Below, one piece after another: positions 27,641-36,414 of a stretch of DNA of 64,000 nt. This DNA comes from Vulcanimicrobiota bacterium (lineage in GTDB: Bacteria > Vulcanimicrobiota > Vulcanimicrobiia > Vulcanimicrobiales > Vulcanimicrobiaceae): positions 125,350-189,349 of the forward strand of contig PLWS01000003.1 of the NCBI GenBank assembly GCA_003151115.1. Reading direction: 5' to 3'. Within the stretch, counting starts at the first letter, position 1, and the number at the start of each line of letters is the position of its first letter. The notes under the pieces are model-generated. The model did not search any database. It was not told where the DNA came from and worked only from the letters and a program-made list of their open reading frames with translations. A program made the position numbers and the translations under genes.

Positions 27641-28110
27641 CGGACCGGCAGCGGCGTGCGCCGCGGTGCGGGTTTACCGCTCACTTGCGGCCTCGGCGTC
27701 GCGACCGGCGATGGCGTAAACACGATCGAAGGCGGCGCCGTAGGCACGGCGGGATTGAACGGCGTCGGCGTGACGACGGCGATTTTCGCAGTATCGATCT
27801 CCAGCCGGCGCGACTGCGGATCGTAGGAGACGCGCACGCCCAAACTGCGCAGAAGCGGGGCGATCTCGACGTAGGTTTGCGCCCATTGCGCCGGCGCGGT
27901 ATTCGCCGCCATAGGCAGCTGCGCGAACCGATCGCCGCGCGTCACGATCAGCTGCGAGCCGCTGTATCCGATGCTTGCGGCCACCGCCGTTACATAGGGC
28001 TCCAGCGGCGCGACGACGTGCCCGCGCACGAGGTATGCAGGAGCATACGAATGCACGATCGCGCCGTTGAGCACCACGACGAGCGCCGGCGTCAAAAGTG
28101 GGAATATCAT
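27625..28110 (-). CDS. Exported copper-amine-oxidase-N-like (stalk) domain protein
   Basis: A 161-residue protein with a short hydrophobic start (IFPLLTPALVVVLNGAIV). The segment YLVRGHVVAPLEPYVTAVAASIGYSGSQLIVTRGDRFAQ followed by YVEIAPLLRSLGVRVSYDPQSRRLEI resembles the CuAO N-terminal-like stalk domain found on many exported proteins. A proline-rich tail (TPTPFNPAVPTAPPS) ends in RCCTP. It overlaps the following hydrolase gene. Role probably cell-wall-associated; specific function unknown. Confidence 0.65.
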   Translation of the reverse strand: MIFPLLTPALVVVLNGAIVHSYAPAYLVRGHVVAPLEPYVTAVAASIGYSGSQLIVTRGDRFAQLPMAANTAPAQWAQTYVEIAPLLRSLGVRVSYDPQSRRLEIDTAKIAVVTPTPFNPAVPTAPPSIVFTPSPVATPRPQVSGKPAPRRTPLPVRCCTP

Positions 28111-28140
28111 CGCCGAACCGCGATACTATCGCAGGACCAT

Positions 28141-29013
28141 ATGCGACTCATCTTGGCGTTCCGCGAGGCCGGCATGCGGTTCTCCCGCGACGGCTGCGCC
28201 TTCTTGTCACAAGCCATTGCGTTCAATGCGCTGTTTGCGATCTTCCCGCTTTTCGTCCTGATCTTGACCGGCGCGTCGCTGATCTATCCCAATGCGGACC
28301 AGCAGATCCTCGCCTTCATCGACGAATTCGCTCCCGCGCTCCATCAAACCGTCGCGAACAACCTTCAGACCTACGTCTACGGCCGCGGCATTTCGAGCAT
28401 CATCGCCTTCGCGGTGGTCATCTGGGCCGGCAAGAATCTGTTCATGGGCCTCGCCTATGCGCTCAATCGCGCGCTGGCCGTCCCAAAAAGCCGTCCGCTC
28501 ATTCACGATATCGCGCTTTCGCTCATCATGCTGCCGCTCATCGGCATCGTGATGGTCGTTGCGATGGGACTGCCGATTCTCGTATCGCTCTTCGTGGTGT
28601 ACGCGCATTTTTCCAATCCGCAGAACGTCTCCGAAGTGCTGGCGTACGCGCTCTCGATGCTGCTGATTTTTCTGGTGGTCGTTGTACTGTACACGTTTCT
28701 GCCCAACCGTCCGGTGCGCTGGTATTTCGGCATCCCGGGCGCGACCTTTGCGGCCCTGATGTGGCCGGCGGCGCAATTCGCATTCGCGTTTTATACCGTA
28801 CACGTCGATTTCACGCATATTTACGGCGCTCTCTCCGCACCGCTCGTGCTGCTCTTGTGGTTTTATCTGCTGGGTGCCATTTTTTTCTTCGGCGCCGAAT
28901 TGAGTGCCGCTTGGGCGCATGAAAAGGGAAGCGAGACGGTCGCGCCTCTCGTGGACCCCGTTCGCCGCGACGAACAGGACGTGGTGGAAGCGGAATGCGA
29001 GGGCGCTTCGTGA
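28141..29013 (+). CDS. YihY/BrkB-family membrane protein
   Basis: A 290-residue inner-membrane protein with about six hydrophobic segments. DGCAFLSQAIAFNALFAIFPLFVLILTG, IYGALSAPLVLLLWFYLLGAIFFFGAELSAAW and the central FGIPGATFAALMWPAAQFAFAFY match the BrkB/YihY family. Often misnamed ribonuclease BN; the actual role is unsettled. The tracked ORF extends 450 bases too far upstream; ATG 28141 is the natural start. It is divergent from the stalk-domain gene. Confidence 0.88.
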   Translation: MRLILAFREAGMRFSRDGCAFLSQAIAFNALFAIFPLFVLILTGASLIYPNADQQILAFIDEFAPALHQTVANNLQTYVYGRGISSIIAFAVVIWAGKNLFMGLAYALNRALAVPKSRPLIHDIALSLIMLPLIGIVMVVAMGLPILVSLFVVYAHFSNPQNVSEVLAYALSMLLIFLVVVVLYTFLPNRPVRWYFGIPGATFAALMWPAAQFAFAFYTVHVDFTHIYGALSAPLVLLLWFYLLGAIFFFGAELSAAWAHEKGSETVAPLVDPVRRDEQDVVEAECEGAS

Positions 29014-29092
29014 CCGGCGAGGAAACGAAAAGCCCGGCCCTGCCGTTTCCAGCGGGGTCGTCGCTGCATCAGCTTCCACTAGAAAGGGTTTC

Positions 29093-30106
29093 GTGCGCCG
29101 AGTCTTCGCGGCACTTCTTCTCGTATCGACGTTCGCACTGATCGCCGCGGCGCCGCCGCCGGCGCCCAAAGCAACGCCGACACCCACGCCGTTGCCGGCC
29201 GCTGTGCCGACCGCACTGCCCAAGCTGCCGCTCGTCGTCGTCTATCCTTTCGATTTCAGTAGCGACATGCGCGCCGATACCGGCGTGCGGACCGCTCAAC
29301 TCTACATTAACCAAATGAATGCAGCGGGCGGCGTCGACGCATTGCAAGGACCGGCGACCGTTAAGCGCGCCAGCTACCTCGACTATGCACGCTCCCTGGC
29401 CGCGGCCTACTATGTCTCCGGCTACATGACGTCGCTGGGCAGCGGAGTTTCGCTGGTGGAACAAGTCGTCGACACTTCGACCGGAACGATTATTCTCGGC
29501 GCAACCGCGCAAATACAAAATTTTGAAGACGCGACCTCGCAAGCGATCAGCATTCGCGACGGCATCGTCGCTCGCGAGCAGAGCAAAGCGCAAGCCTTTG
29601 AGGAATCCTCCGCGCAGGCAACGCCCGCGCCGCTGGCGAGCAATCAAGCCAATATCGGCGGCGGCATCGCGGGACTCTTCAGACGTCACGGCCGGCAAAC
29701 CCCGGATCCGCATCCATCGGTCATCGTGAAGCCGGCCAAGGGAATTTTTGTCGTCCGCGTGGGCGGCAATCCGAACGCGACGCTCTTGAACGACGCCACG
29801 AGCGCACTCTACAATGCGCTCAATCAGCGATATGTTGTGCGCAACACGAACTCCGGGGGCGACGCTGCGAAGCTCGCCAACACGATTTGCGGCGCCGATC
29901 GCAACAACACGGTCGCCACCGGCACGCTCTCGTCTACGTCGGTGCGGCGCGGCTTTTTCAGCCGCACGCAATACACTTTCACACTCGACGTCTACACGTG
30001 CTTTGGAGCAAAACTTGCCGAAACGGCCGCCGACGGAGACTCGGTGCAAAGCGCCGTTTCCGCCGCCGTCGCCGCGTACGCCGCGGACCACCCGCAAAAC
30101 AGCTAG
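29093..30106 (+). CDS. Hypothetical exported protein (CsgG/TolB-like N-terminal region)
   Basis: About 337 residues from GTG 29093, which gives a signal peptide (RRVFAALLLVSTFALIAAAPPP) followed by a Pro-Thr linker. LVVVYPFDFSSDMRADTGVRTAQLYINQMNAAGGV, AAAYYVSGYMTSLGSGVSLVEQVVDTSTGTIIL recalls periplasmic proteins that read out as CsgG/TolB-N-like alpha/beta domains. Two cysteines near the end (NTICGADRN, YTCFG). Function not assignable. It follows the BrkB gene by about 80 bases. Confidence 0.6.
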   Translation: MRRVFAALLLVSTFALIAAAPPPAPKATPTPTPLPAAVPTALPKLPLVVVYPFDFSSDMRADTGVRTAQLYINQMNAAGGVDALQGPATVKRASYLDYARSLAAAYYVSGYMTSLGSGVSLVEQVVDTSTGTIILGATAQIQNFEDATSQAISIRDGIVAREQSKAQAFEESSAQATPAPLASNQANIGGGIAGLFRRHGRQTPDPHPSVIVKPAKGIFVVRVGGNPNATLLNDATSALYNALNQRYVVRNTNSGGDAAKLANTICGADRNNTVATGTLSSTSVRRGFFSRTQYTFTLDVYTCFGAKLAETAADGDSVQSAVSAAVAAYAADHPQNS

Positions 30107-30107
30107 C

Positions 30108-30599
30108 CTACTCGAGCAGCCCTTCGGGCAGTTCGGCGTCGATGCGCTTGTTCGCAACGTCGATTTCTTTTACGAACTCCTCAATCAACGGAATCATCCG
30201 GCCGCGCACCACGAGCATGTCCGACGCGGGATAATGTTCTACGCCCTCCACGGTTCCGATGAGTGCGTTCCGATCGTAGACTTTGCAGCCCGTCAAGTCG
30301 GCGTCCAGAAATTCGTTGGGCTGCAAACTGATCCGGTCGCGCGGCGCATAGAGCGATGCGCCCTTAAGAGCCTCGGCTTCTTCGACCGAATCGAAATGCT
30401 CGAATCGAACGAGCAGGCGCCCTTGGTGCTCTCTGACCGATTGCAGCAACAGCATACGGCTGCCGCCGTCCACCAAATCTGCGCGCAACTTTTCACCCGC
30501 TGAAAAAACCATGCGACCCGCGTTGGTCGGGTCGCATTTTAATTCACCACGAACGCCGAAGACGCCGGCGATACGGCCTACGGGAAGCTCGTCACTCAT
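30108..30599 (-). CDS. rimM: Ribosome maturation factor RimM
   Basis: A 163-residue 16S rRNA-processing factor that binds uS19 during 30S assembly. VGRIAGVFGVRGELKCDPT is the N-terminal RimM signature, and a PRC-barrel C-domain follows (DADLTGCKVYDRNALIGTVEGVEHYPASDMLVV, IPLIEEFVKEIDVANKRI). The tracked ORF begins upstream of the real ATG at 30599, which overlaps the khpA stop by eight bases. It is the last gene of the minus-strand operon; trmD and rplS, which usually follow, are absent. Confidence 0.92.
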   Translation of the reverse strand: MSDELPVGRIAGVFGVRGELKCDPTNAGRMVFSAGEKLRADLVDGGSRMLLLQSVREHQGRLLVRFEHFDSVEEAEALKGASLYAPRDRISLQPNEFLDADLTGCKVYDRNALIGTVEGVEHYPASDMLVVRGRMIPLIEEFVKEIDVANKRIDAELPEGLLE

Positions 30600-31101
30600 C
30601 CTCGGGCGTGTCGTCGTAGAACTCGTCCGTATCGAGGATCTCGACTTGGATGCGGCCTTCCGCAGTTGCCCGGACGATCGTACGAAGTGCCTGCGCAACG
30701 CGTCCGCCGCGTCCGATCACTTTTCCGATATCCTCGGGATCGACGGCCAGCTCGATCAGCGCTTGCTCGCCGTTCTCCGCCGGATAGCTTTCGATCTTCA
30801 CGACGTCCGTTTTTTCGACCAATTTCTTGGCGAGGAATTCCAACAATTCGCCGGCGCGTTTTTGCGCAGCGGCCGGATCTTCGGGAGCGCCGCGCCGCGG
30901 GGGCGGGCGCCGGAACGTTCTCGGGCCGCCGGTGCTGCCGCTGCCGACAGACGATCTGCGGCGCGGCGGACCTTCGTCTTCGGGCTCGACGTCGTCGATG
31001 ATCGTTTCGTTCGAAGCGATGCGGCGGCCGCCCAGTGTAGAACGCCGTTCAGCTTCCTCTTCGTCGCTGAATAAACCGAATTCGTCGTCGAATGCGCTCA
31101 T
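30592..31101 (-). CDS. khpA: KH-domain RNA-binding protein with N-terminal extension
   Basis: About 169 residues. The C-terminal 80 residues are a KhpA-type KH domain ([49 protein letters not shown]) with the GxxG loop GRGG. The N-terminal 75 residues are a low-complexity acidic then Arg/Pro-rich extension ([34 protein letters not shown]) that ordinary 75-90-residue KhpA lacks. Position between rpsP and rimM is the conserved one. ATG 31101 overlaps the rpsP stop (ATGA). Confidence 0.88.
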   Translation of the reverse strand: MSAFDDEFGLFSDEEEAERRSTLGGRRIASNETIIDDVEPEDEGPPRRRSSVGSGSTGGPRTFRRPPPRRGAPEDPAAAQKRAGELLEFLAKKLVEKTDVVKIESYPAENGEQALIELAVDPEDIGKVIGRGGRVAQALRTIVRATAEGRIQVEILDTDEFYDDTPEDE

Positions 31102-31361
31102 CGGCCTTCGCTGACAGCCTTTTCGATGATGCCTTTTTCGGTGAACAGACGCCGCACGGTATCCGAGGGCTGGGCGCCCTTGGCGAGCCATGCCTTCGCC
31201 TTTTCTTCGTTGACGACGATCGTGCGCGGCTCGGTTCGCGGGTTGTAATGCCCGAGAATCTCGATGAAACGGCCGTCGCGCGGCGCGCGCTGATCCGCCA
31301 CAACGAAGCGGTACGTCGGTTGTTTCTTGGCGCCCATGCGCCTAAGTCTAATCTTAACCAC
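31098..31361 (-). CDS. rpsP: 30S ribosomal protein bS16
   Basis: An 87-residue bS16 with [41 protein letters not shown], the family consensus. GTG 31361 is the start because it gives the expected VKIRL beginning; the tracked ORF adds 12 residues. It overlaps the ffh stop by eight bases and is followed by khpA. Confidence 0.96.
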   Translation of the reverse strand: MVKIRLRRMGAKKQPTYRFVVADQRAPRDGRFIEILGHYNPRTEPRTIVVNEEKAKAWLAKGAQPSDTVRRLFTEKGIIEKAVSEGR

Positions 31362-32691
31362 TAGAATTACTCCGTAACTTCCTGAGCTTGTTCCCAAACC
31401 CCATTTGCTTCATCATTTTGCGCGATTCGTCAAAGCGCTTGACCAGGCGGTTGACATCGGCGACCTGCGTACCACTGCCCGCTGCGATACGTTTGCGGCG
31501 CGAACCGTTGAGCAGCGCGGGGTCCCGCCGTTCGCGCGCGGTCATCGAACAGATTATCGCTTCGATCTGCTTGACGTCCCGCTCGGGGATTTCGAAGTCT
31601 TTGGGCAGCGCGCGCGACAGACCGGGAATCATTTTGAGGATTTCCCCCATCGATCCCATTCGGCGGATCTGCCGCATCTGTTCGAGGAAATCGTCGAGCG
31701 TGAACTGCTGCTTGAGCAGTTTTTGCTCGATCGCCTTGGCCTGATCTTCGCTGTAAACGCTCTGCGTCCGCTCGATGAGCGTCAGCACGTCGCCCATGCC
31801 GAGGATTCGCGAGGCGAGCCTGTCCGGATGGAAAGGCTCGAGCGCCGAAAGTTTTTCGCCTATGCCGGCAAATTTGATCGGGGCGCCCGTGACAGTATAC
31901 ATGGAAAGCGCCGCGCCGCCGCGCGCGTCGCCATCGAGTTTGGTGAGTATCACGCCTGTAATGCCGAGCCGGTCGTGGAAGCCCTTGGCGACGCTGGTGG
32001 CCTCCTGGCCGGTCATTGCGTCGGCGACCAGCAAAATCTCGGCCGGGGCAACGGCCGACTTGATCGCGGCCAGCTCGTCCATCAGGGTTTCGTCGATCTG
32101 CAGCCGCCCGGCGGTGTCCAGAATGACCGTCGAGAGGCCGAGACGGCGCGCTTCGATGACGGATTCGCGCGCGATGTCGACGGGATTGGCCGCGCCCTTT
32201 TCAAAAACGGGGATATCGATCTGCTTGCCGATCGTTTGCAGCTGCGCGATCGCCGCCGGACGATAGACGTCGGCCGCCACCAGCAGCGAGCGCCGTCCCT
32301 GGTCTTTCAGGCGCAGCGCGAGTTTGCCGGCCTGCGTCGTCTTGCCCGAACCTTGCAATCCGACGAGCATGATGACCGACGGCGGTGGATCGGAAAACCG
32401 CAGGCGCGATTCCGGCGATCCCGCCGGCGGGCCGAGCAAGTCGATGAGTTCGGCGTGCACGATCTTGACGATCGTTTGCGCCGGCGAAAGCGACGCCAGC
32501 ACGTCCGCACCGACGGCTTTTTCCCTAACGCGTGTAACGAAAGTTTTGGCGACGGCGAGCGAAACGTCGGCCTCAAGCAAAGCGATGCGCACTTCGCGCA
32601 TCACTTCGTTGACATCACCTTCGCTGAGCCGGCCGCGGCCGCTCAGCCGGGAAAAGATCGCGCCTAAGCGATCGGAGAGCGTTTCAAACAA
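31354..32691 (-). CDS. ffh: Signal recognition particle protein Ffh
   Basis: A 445-residue SRP54 GTPase for co-translational targeting of membrane proteins. N domain [23 protein letters not shown] domain with [49 protein letters not shown], and an M domain with methionine-rich [19 protein letters not shown] and [14 protein letters not shown] for 4.5S RNA and signal peptides. Length is normal. It sits four bases after acpP on the same strand; ftsY is not seen. Confidence 0.97.
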   Translation of the reverse strand: MFETLSDRLGAIFSRLSGRGRLSEGDVNEVMREVRIALLEADVSLAVAKTFVTRVREKAVGADVLASLSPAQTIVKIVHAELIDLLGPPAGSPESRLRFSDPPPSVIMLVGLQGSGKTTQAGKLALRLKDQGRRSLLVAADVYRPAAIAQLQTIGKQIDIPVFEKGAANPVDIARESVIEARRLGLSTVILDTAGRLQIDETLMDELAAIKSAVAPAEILLVADAMTGQEATSVAKGFHDRLGITGVILTKLDGDARGGAALSMYTVTGAPIKFAGIGEKLSALEPFHPDRLASRILGMGDVLTLIERTQSVYSEDQAKAIEQKLLKQQFTLDDFLEQMRQIRRMGSMGEILKMIPGLSRALPKDFEIPERDVKQIEAIICSMTARERRDPALLNGSRRKRIAAGSGTQVADVNRLVKRFDESRKMMKQMGFGNKLRKLRSNSSG

Positions 32692-32694
32692 AGG

Positions 32695-32934
32695 TCACTC
32701 TTTGGTGCTGGTCTCCTCGATGCGTTTGACGGCGTCGCCGACGGTCTTGATCTTCTCAGCTTCTTCGTCGGGAATGTCGATGTTGAACTCCGTCTCGAAG
32801 GCCATCACCAGTTCAACTTGATCGAGTGAATCCGCACCGAGGTCGTCGGTAATCGATGCTTCGGGCGTTACTTCAGATTCGTCGACACCGAGCTGCTCGA
32901 CGATGATCTTCTTGACTTTATCGAACGTGGACAT
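32695..32934 (-). CDS. acpP: Acyl carrier protein
   Basis: A 79-residue acidic carrier protein with the phosphopantetheine-serine motif [16 protein letters not shown]. It carries growing acyl chains in fatty-acid synthesis type II. It sits seven bases downstream of fabG and just before ffh; rnc, which commonly follows acpP, is absent here. Confidence 0.96.
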   Translation of the reverse strand: MSTFDKVKKIIVEQLGVDESEVTPEASITDDLGADSLDQVELVMAFETEFNIDIPDEEAEKIKTVGDAVKRIEETSTKE

Positions 32935-32941
32935 ATGTCTC

Positions 32942-33688
32942 CTACATTACAACTCCGCCGTCGACCACGAGCGTCTGGCCCGTTACGTAGGCGGCGGCAT
33001 CCGAGCAAAGAAAGCGCACTACTCCGCTGACATCTTCCGGTCTTCCGGCGCGCCCGAGCGCCGTCTGTTTCAATAAATATTCCCTGGCGGCGTCCGGCAT
33101 TTTTTCGGTCATCGACGTTTCGATCAAGCCGGGCGCGACGGCGTTGACTCTTATGTTCCTCGAACCCAATTCCTTTGCTAGGGACTTGGTAAGCCCGAGC
33201 AGACCCGCCTTCGAGGCTGCATAGACCGCTTGACCCGCGTTGCCCGTCAACCCCACGATGCTCGAAACGAGCACGATCGAGCCGCCGTGCTGCTTCATCA
33301 TCGGCTTCGCGGCGGCGGCGCAAAGGAAGAACGCCGACTTCAGGTTGACCGAAAGCAGCTGATCGAGAACGTCGCTTTTGAGCCGCAAGATCAGCCCGTC
33401 TCGCGATTGGCCCGCATTGCCGATCGCGAAGTCGAGGCGGCCGAACTTCTCGACGGTTTTCGCAACAAACGAATCGACCGTGGCGCGATCAGCAACGTCG
33501 CCGGTCATCACGACGACCTCTACGCCTGCCCAAGCTTTGCGGCATTCCGAAGCCGTTGCCTCGAGCGCCGCGTGATCTCGGCCCGCCAACGCGACCGACG
33601 CGCCGTGCTTGGCGAGGTCCACCGCAATCGCGCGGCCGATGCCGCGGCTCGCGCCCGTTATCAGCGCCGTCTTGCCTTCGAACGTCAC
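32942..33688 (-). CDS. fabG: 3-oxoacyl-ACP reductase FabG
   Basis: A 248-residue short-chain dehydrogenase that reduces 3-oxoacyl-ACP with NADPH. Cofactor motif [21 protein letters not shown], catalytic [21 protein letters not shown] with Ser, Tyr and Lys, and the C-terminal [30 protein letters not shown] all fit FabG. ATG 33688 overlaps the fabD stop. Genomic position inside the fab cluster supports FabG over other SDR enzymes. Confidence 0.95.
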   Translation of the reverse strand: MTFEGKTALITGASRGIGRAIAVDLAKHGASVALAGRDHAALEATASECRKAWAGVEVVVMTGDVADRATVDSFVAKTVEKFGRLDFAIGNAGQSRDGLILRLKSDVLDQLLSVNLKSAFFLCAAAAKPMMKQHGGSIVLVSSIVGLTGNAGQAVYAASKAGLLGLTKSLAKELGSRNIRVNAVAPGLIETSMTEKMPDAAREYLLKQTALGRAGRPEDVSGVVRFLCSDAAAYVTGQTLVVDGGVVM

Positions 33689-34626
33689 GCGTGCACGCTC
33701 AATTTTTCGCGGAGCTTTTCGACGCCGGCAAAATCGGTGACGTTCAGCACTTCGGGTGCATTGGGCAAACGCCGCATCAACGGTCCGAGCACCGGCGACG
33801 CGCCGAATTCAACGATGAGATCCAGATCGTAGGTCAACAGCGCCTGCGCCGTCTCGTGCCAACGCACTTCCTGCGTGACCGAGCGGATCAGATTGCTCTT
33901 GATCGTTTGCACGTCGCGGTACGGCTTCGCGTCTACGTTTGAAACGACATCGAACGCCGGCACTGCGAAATGCGCTCCGTTGACGGCCGGCGCGAATCTT
34001 TCCGCCGCCGGCTCCATCAAGCGGCTGTGCCACGCGCCGGAAACGTTGAGGGGAACGACTCTTTTCGCCCCCTGCTCCAGCATCGCGTCAGCAGCAGCCT
34101 GCACGGCGGCCGCGTCGCCGCTGATCACGATCTGCGCCGGCGAATTGAAGTTGGCCAATTGTACGCGTCCTCCGGTTTCTGTTTGCACGCGCGAGACGAC
34201 ATCGCGGATCCGGTCGGCGTCCAATCCTAATACGGCGGTCATTCCGCCCGGCGCGAGCTCCGCGGCATGCTGCATCGCCTTGCCGCGCGCGTCGACGAGA
34301 CGGAGCGCATCTTCAAAACTGAGCGAACCGGAAATCGTCAAGCTGCAGAATTCGCCGAACGAATGGCCGGCACTCACCACAGGCTTAAGGGCTTCGCCGG
34401 CGGCATAATACAGCGCGAGGTTCGTCACGAAGATCGCGGGCTGGCTGAATTGCGTTTCCCGGAGCTTCGCTTCGGGTCCGCGTGTTTGCAACTCGAGCAA
34501 ATCGTAACCGAGCGTCTGTGCGGCGTGCTCGAAAAGATCCCGGGCGGCCGGTGACCTCTCCGCGACGCCGGCGCCCATGCCAACGACCTGCGAGCCCTGG
34601 CCGGGAAAAATCGCCGCGAACTTCAC
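33685..34626 (-). CDS. fabD: Malonyl-CoA:ACP transacylase FabD
   Basis: About 314 residues. AAIFPGQGSQVVGMG starts the protein, the catalytic Ser is in SAGHSFGEFCSL, Arg in DARGKAMQHA and His in GAWHSRLMEP. It loads malonyl groups onto ACP. I chose GTG 34626, giving VKFAAIFPGQGSQ and a GTGA overlap with fabH; ATG 34632 or 34638 would add two to four residues. Confidence 0.95.
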   Translation of the reverse strand: MKFAAIFPGQGSQVVGMGAGVAERSPAARDLFEHAAQTLGYDLLELQTRGPEAKLRETQFSQPAIFVTNLALYYAAGEALKPVVSAGHSFGEFCSLTISGSLSFEDALRLVDARGKAMQHAAELAPGGMTAVLGLDADRIRDVVSRVQTETGGRVQLANFNSPAQIVISGDAAAVQAAADAMLEQGAKRVVPLNVSGAWHSRLMEPAAERFAPAVNGAHFAVPAFDVVSNVDAKPYRDVQTIKSNLIRSVTQEVRWHETAQALLTYDLDLIVEFGASPVLGPLMRRLPNAPEVLNVTDFAGVEKLREKLSVHA

Positions 34627-35603
34627 GCCCATCGCCACGCGACGGCTCCCCAGGACAGGCCGCCGCCAAACCCTACGAAGACAATGATATCTCCGGCTTT
34701 AATTCTGCCCGCGCGCAGCGCTTCGGAAAGCGCTATGGGAATCGAAGCAGCCGACGTGTTGCCGTATTCTTCAATGTTCACGATGACTTTATCATCGGGC
34801 ATGTCCAAGTATTTTGCGGCCGCGTCGATGATGCGTCTGTTCGCTTGATGGGGTATCAGCCAATCCACGTCGCTCTTTTGCAGGCCGGCATTGCGCAGTG
34901 CGATGTCGGTTGACTCGATCATTTTGGTCACCGCGAACTTGAATATCTCGCGACCTTCCATGCGGAGGTACTGTTCGCCGGCCTGCAAGGATTCCGCCGT
35001 GAACGGCCGGCGCGAACCGCCCCCGAGCAGGCAGAGCATTTCCGGACGCCGCCCGTCCGCGCCCAACTCGCTGGAAAGAAACGAATTCTCCGCCGACGCT
35101 TCCAAGACGACCGCGCCGGCGCCGTCGCCGAAAAGGATCGCGGTACTGCGGTCGGTGCGATCGACGATCTTGCTCAGCGTTTCGGCACCGATCAGCATGA
35201 TCCGCGAATAGATGCCCGACTGGATCAAGCCCGAGGCCATCGTGAGCCCATAGATAAAACCGCTGCATGCGATCTCCATGTCGAATGCAGGTTTACCAGT
35301 CGCTCCCAACTGCGCCGCCAGGATGCATGCCGTTGCCGGAAAGGCGTAATCGGGAGTCGATGTGGCGACGATGAAACAGTCGATGTCGGATGGCGCGATC
35401 TTGCCGTTCCTTAAGGCGTCGCGCGCGGCAGCGATACAGAGATCGCTGGTGGCTTCCTCCGGCGCGGCGATATGCCGGCGTTTCATCCCGGTGCGCGTGG
35501 TAATCCACTCGTCGGACGTATCCAGCGTCTTTTCGAGGTCTTCGTTCGTCAGAATAGCGGCCGGCGCGTAATGGCCAACCGCGCTGATCTTGACGCCGTT
35601 CAA
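34623..35603 (-). CDS. fabH: 3-oxoacyl-ACP synthase III (FabH)
   Basis: A 326-residue condensing enzyme that starts fatty-acid synthesis from acyl-CoA and malonyl-ACP. Motifs: TRTGMKRRHIA, catalytic Cys in DMEIACSGFIYGL, His in DWLIPHQANRRIID and Asn in EEYGNTSAASIPIAL. TTG start at 35603, ten bases after rpmF. plsX, usually between rpmF and fabH, is missing. Confidence 0.95.
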   Translation of the reverse strand: MNGVKISAVGHYAPAAILTNEDLEKTLDTSDEWITTRTGMKRRHIAAPEEATSDLCIAAARDALRNGKIAPSDIDCFIVATSTPDYAFPATACILAAQLGATGKPAFDMEIACSGFIYGLTMASGLIQSGIYSRIMLIGAETLSKIVDRTDRSTAILFGDGAGAVVLEASAENSFLSSELGADGRRPEMLCLLGGGSRRPFTAESLQAGEQYLRMEGREIFKFAVTKMIESTDIALRNAGLQKSDVDWLIPHQANRRIIDAAAKYLDMPDDKVIVNIEEYGNTSAASIPIALSEALRAGRIKAGDIIVFVGFGGGLSWGAVAWRWA

Positions 35604-35612
35604 AGGTGGCGC

Positions 35613-35816
35613 CTAGGTCTGCTTCTGCCGGCGATCATCCTTTATCTCGACCACTTGTCGTCCGGCATACGTGCCGCACTTTTCGCACACAAAGTGCGGG
35701 CGCTTGGCCGCGTGGCACTGCGGACACTCTTCGGTCGTCACCCGGTTGAGCTTCCAATTAGCGGCGCGCCGGCTGCGCGTCTTGCTGCGGGGGGTCTTCC
35801 ATTTTAAGTTAGCCAC
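35613..35816 (-). CDS. rpmF: 50S ribosomal protein bL32
   Basis: A 67-residue bL32 with KWKTPRSKTRSRRAANWKL and the zinc-ribbon cysteines CPQCHAAKRPHFVCEKCGTYAGR. The start overlaps the end of the yceD gene by eight bases. The yceD-rpmF pair is the standard bacterial arrangement. Confidence 0.95.
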   Translation of the reverse strand: MANLKWKTPRSKTRSRRAANWKLNRVTTEECPQCHAAKRPHFVCEKCGTYAGRQVVEIKDDRRQKQT

Positions 35817-36279
35817 TCGTCTCTCCGTTACACTCGCACTCTTTGCTGTTTCTGTTCTCTCCGCAGCGCGGACAGATGCCTTTACAATCCTCTTTGCACA
35901 GCAGCCCGATCGGTATCGCGCTGTAAATCAGTTGCGCGGCCAGGTCGGCGACGTCCAGGCGGCCTGCCGTCAGAACGTTGCTTTCCTCGAACGGACCATT
36001 TTGCAGACTCGCGCCCGCTTCGACCTGCTCGTCGACTCTCACGTGCATGTCCTCGGCCACTGCGCCTAAGCACCGGGCACACTCGGTGCGTAGGGGCACG
36101 TCGATCGTGCCCTTGATCTCCAGCAGCTCGCCGGCCCCTTGGAGCTCGAGATGGACCGCGGCCGCTTCGGGAAACACGACCCCCTCGAACGGGGCCACCG
36201 GAACGCGGTCGTCCACCACGAGACCCCGGCGGTTGCCCGCCAGCAGTCCACTGACGTCTATCTTGTGCGCAGAGCCCAT
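35809..36279 (-). CDS. yceD: YceD/DUF177 protein (23S rRNA accumulation protein family)
   Basis: About 156 residues from ATG 36279. The family core is visible: IKGTIDVPLRTECARCLGAVAEDMHVRVDEQVEA and the C-terminal zinc-binding part LLCKEDCKGICPRCGENRNSKECEC. DUF177 proteins are encoded just before rpmF across bacteria and are linked to 23S rRNA levels. The tracked minus ORF runs 970 bases further upstream through the transposon, which is coincidental. It is the first gene of the ten-gene operon behind a strong promoter. Confidence 0.85.
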   Translation of the reverse strand: MGSAHKIDVSGLLAGNRRGLVVDDRVPVAPFEGVVFPEAAAVHLELQGAGELLEIKGTIDVPLRTECARCLGAVAEDMHVRVDEQVEAGASLQNGPFEESNVLTAGRLDVADLAAQLIYSAIPIGLLCKEDCKGICPRCGENRNSKECECNGETSG

Positions 36280-36322
36280 AACATAGAGGAAGGCCCCGGC
36301 GGGGGCCCTCCAAACTCGACCC

Positions 36323-36351
36323 ATTGTAGACCCGCCCCAGGGCCTTGTCAA
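36323..36351 (-). promoter_or_regulatory. Strong sigma-70-type promoter of the yceD-to-rimM operon
   Basis: On the minus strand TTGACA (36351-36346) and TACAAT (36328-36323) are separated by exactly 17 bp, predicting a start near 36316, about 37 bases before the yceD ATG. The -35 is 7 bp from the transposon target duplication, so the insertion left this promoter intact. Confidence 0.8.
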
Positions 36352-36358
36352 ACGCGTT

Positions 36359-36366
36359 GGTCGGCG
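36359..36366. repeat. Target-site duplication, left copy
   Basis: GGTCGGCG directly abuts the left terminal inverted repeat. The identical octamer follows the right end at 38545-38552. Eight bp is the duplication length known for IS1595-family elements. Confidence 0.88.
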
Positions 36367-36389
36367 GGGTATGATATACTTGACAAACT
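36367..36389 (+). repeat. Left terminal inverted repeat of the IS1595 element
   Basis: Begins GGGTATGATATACTTG and ends CAAACT. It matches the reverse complement of 38522-38544 except at positions 5, 13, 14 and 17. It contains a TTGACA that can serve as the -35 of the transposase gene. Confidence 0.88.
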
Positions 36390-36408
36390 GACCCCTTTCT
36401 GCCATACT
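36380..36408 (+). promoter_or_regulatory. Transposase promoter inside the left end
   Basis: TTGACA (36380-36385), 17 bp, then CATACT (36403-36408). The predicted transcription start falls at or next to the A of the ATG at 36415, and no Shine-Dalgarno is present, so the transposase mRNA is probably leaderless. Confidence 0.5.
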
Positions 36409-36414
36409 TGTGGC

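Noticed and set aside
31405-32667. 420-codon plus-strand ORF antisense to ffh
   Set aside because: Shadow of ffh; composition is Arg/Asp-rich and unlike any protein family I know.
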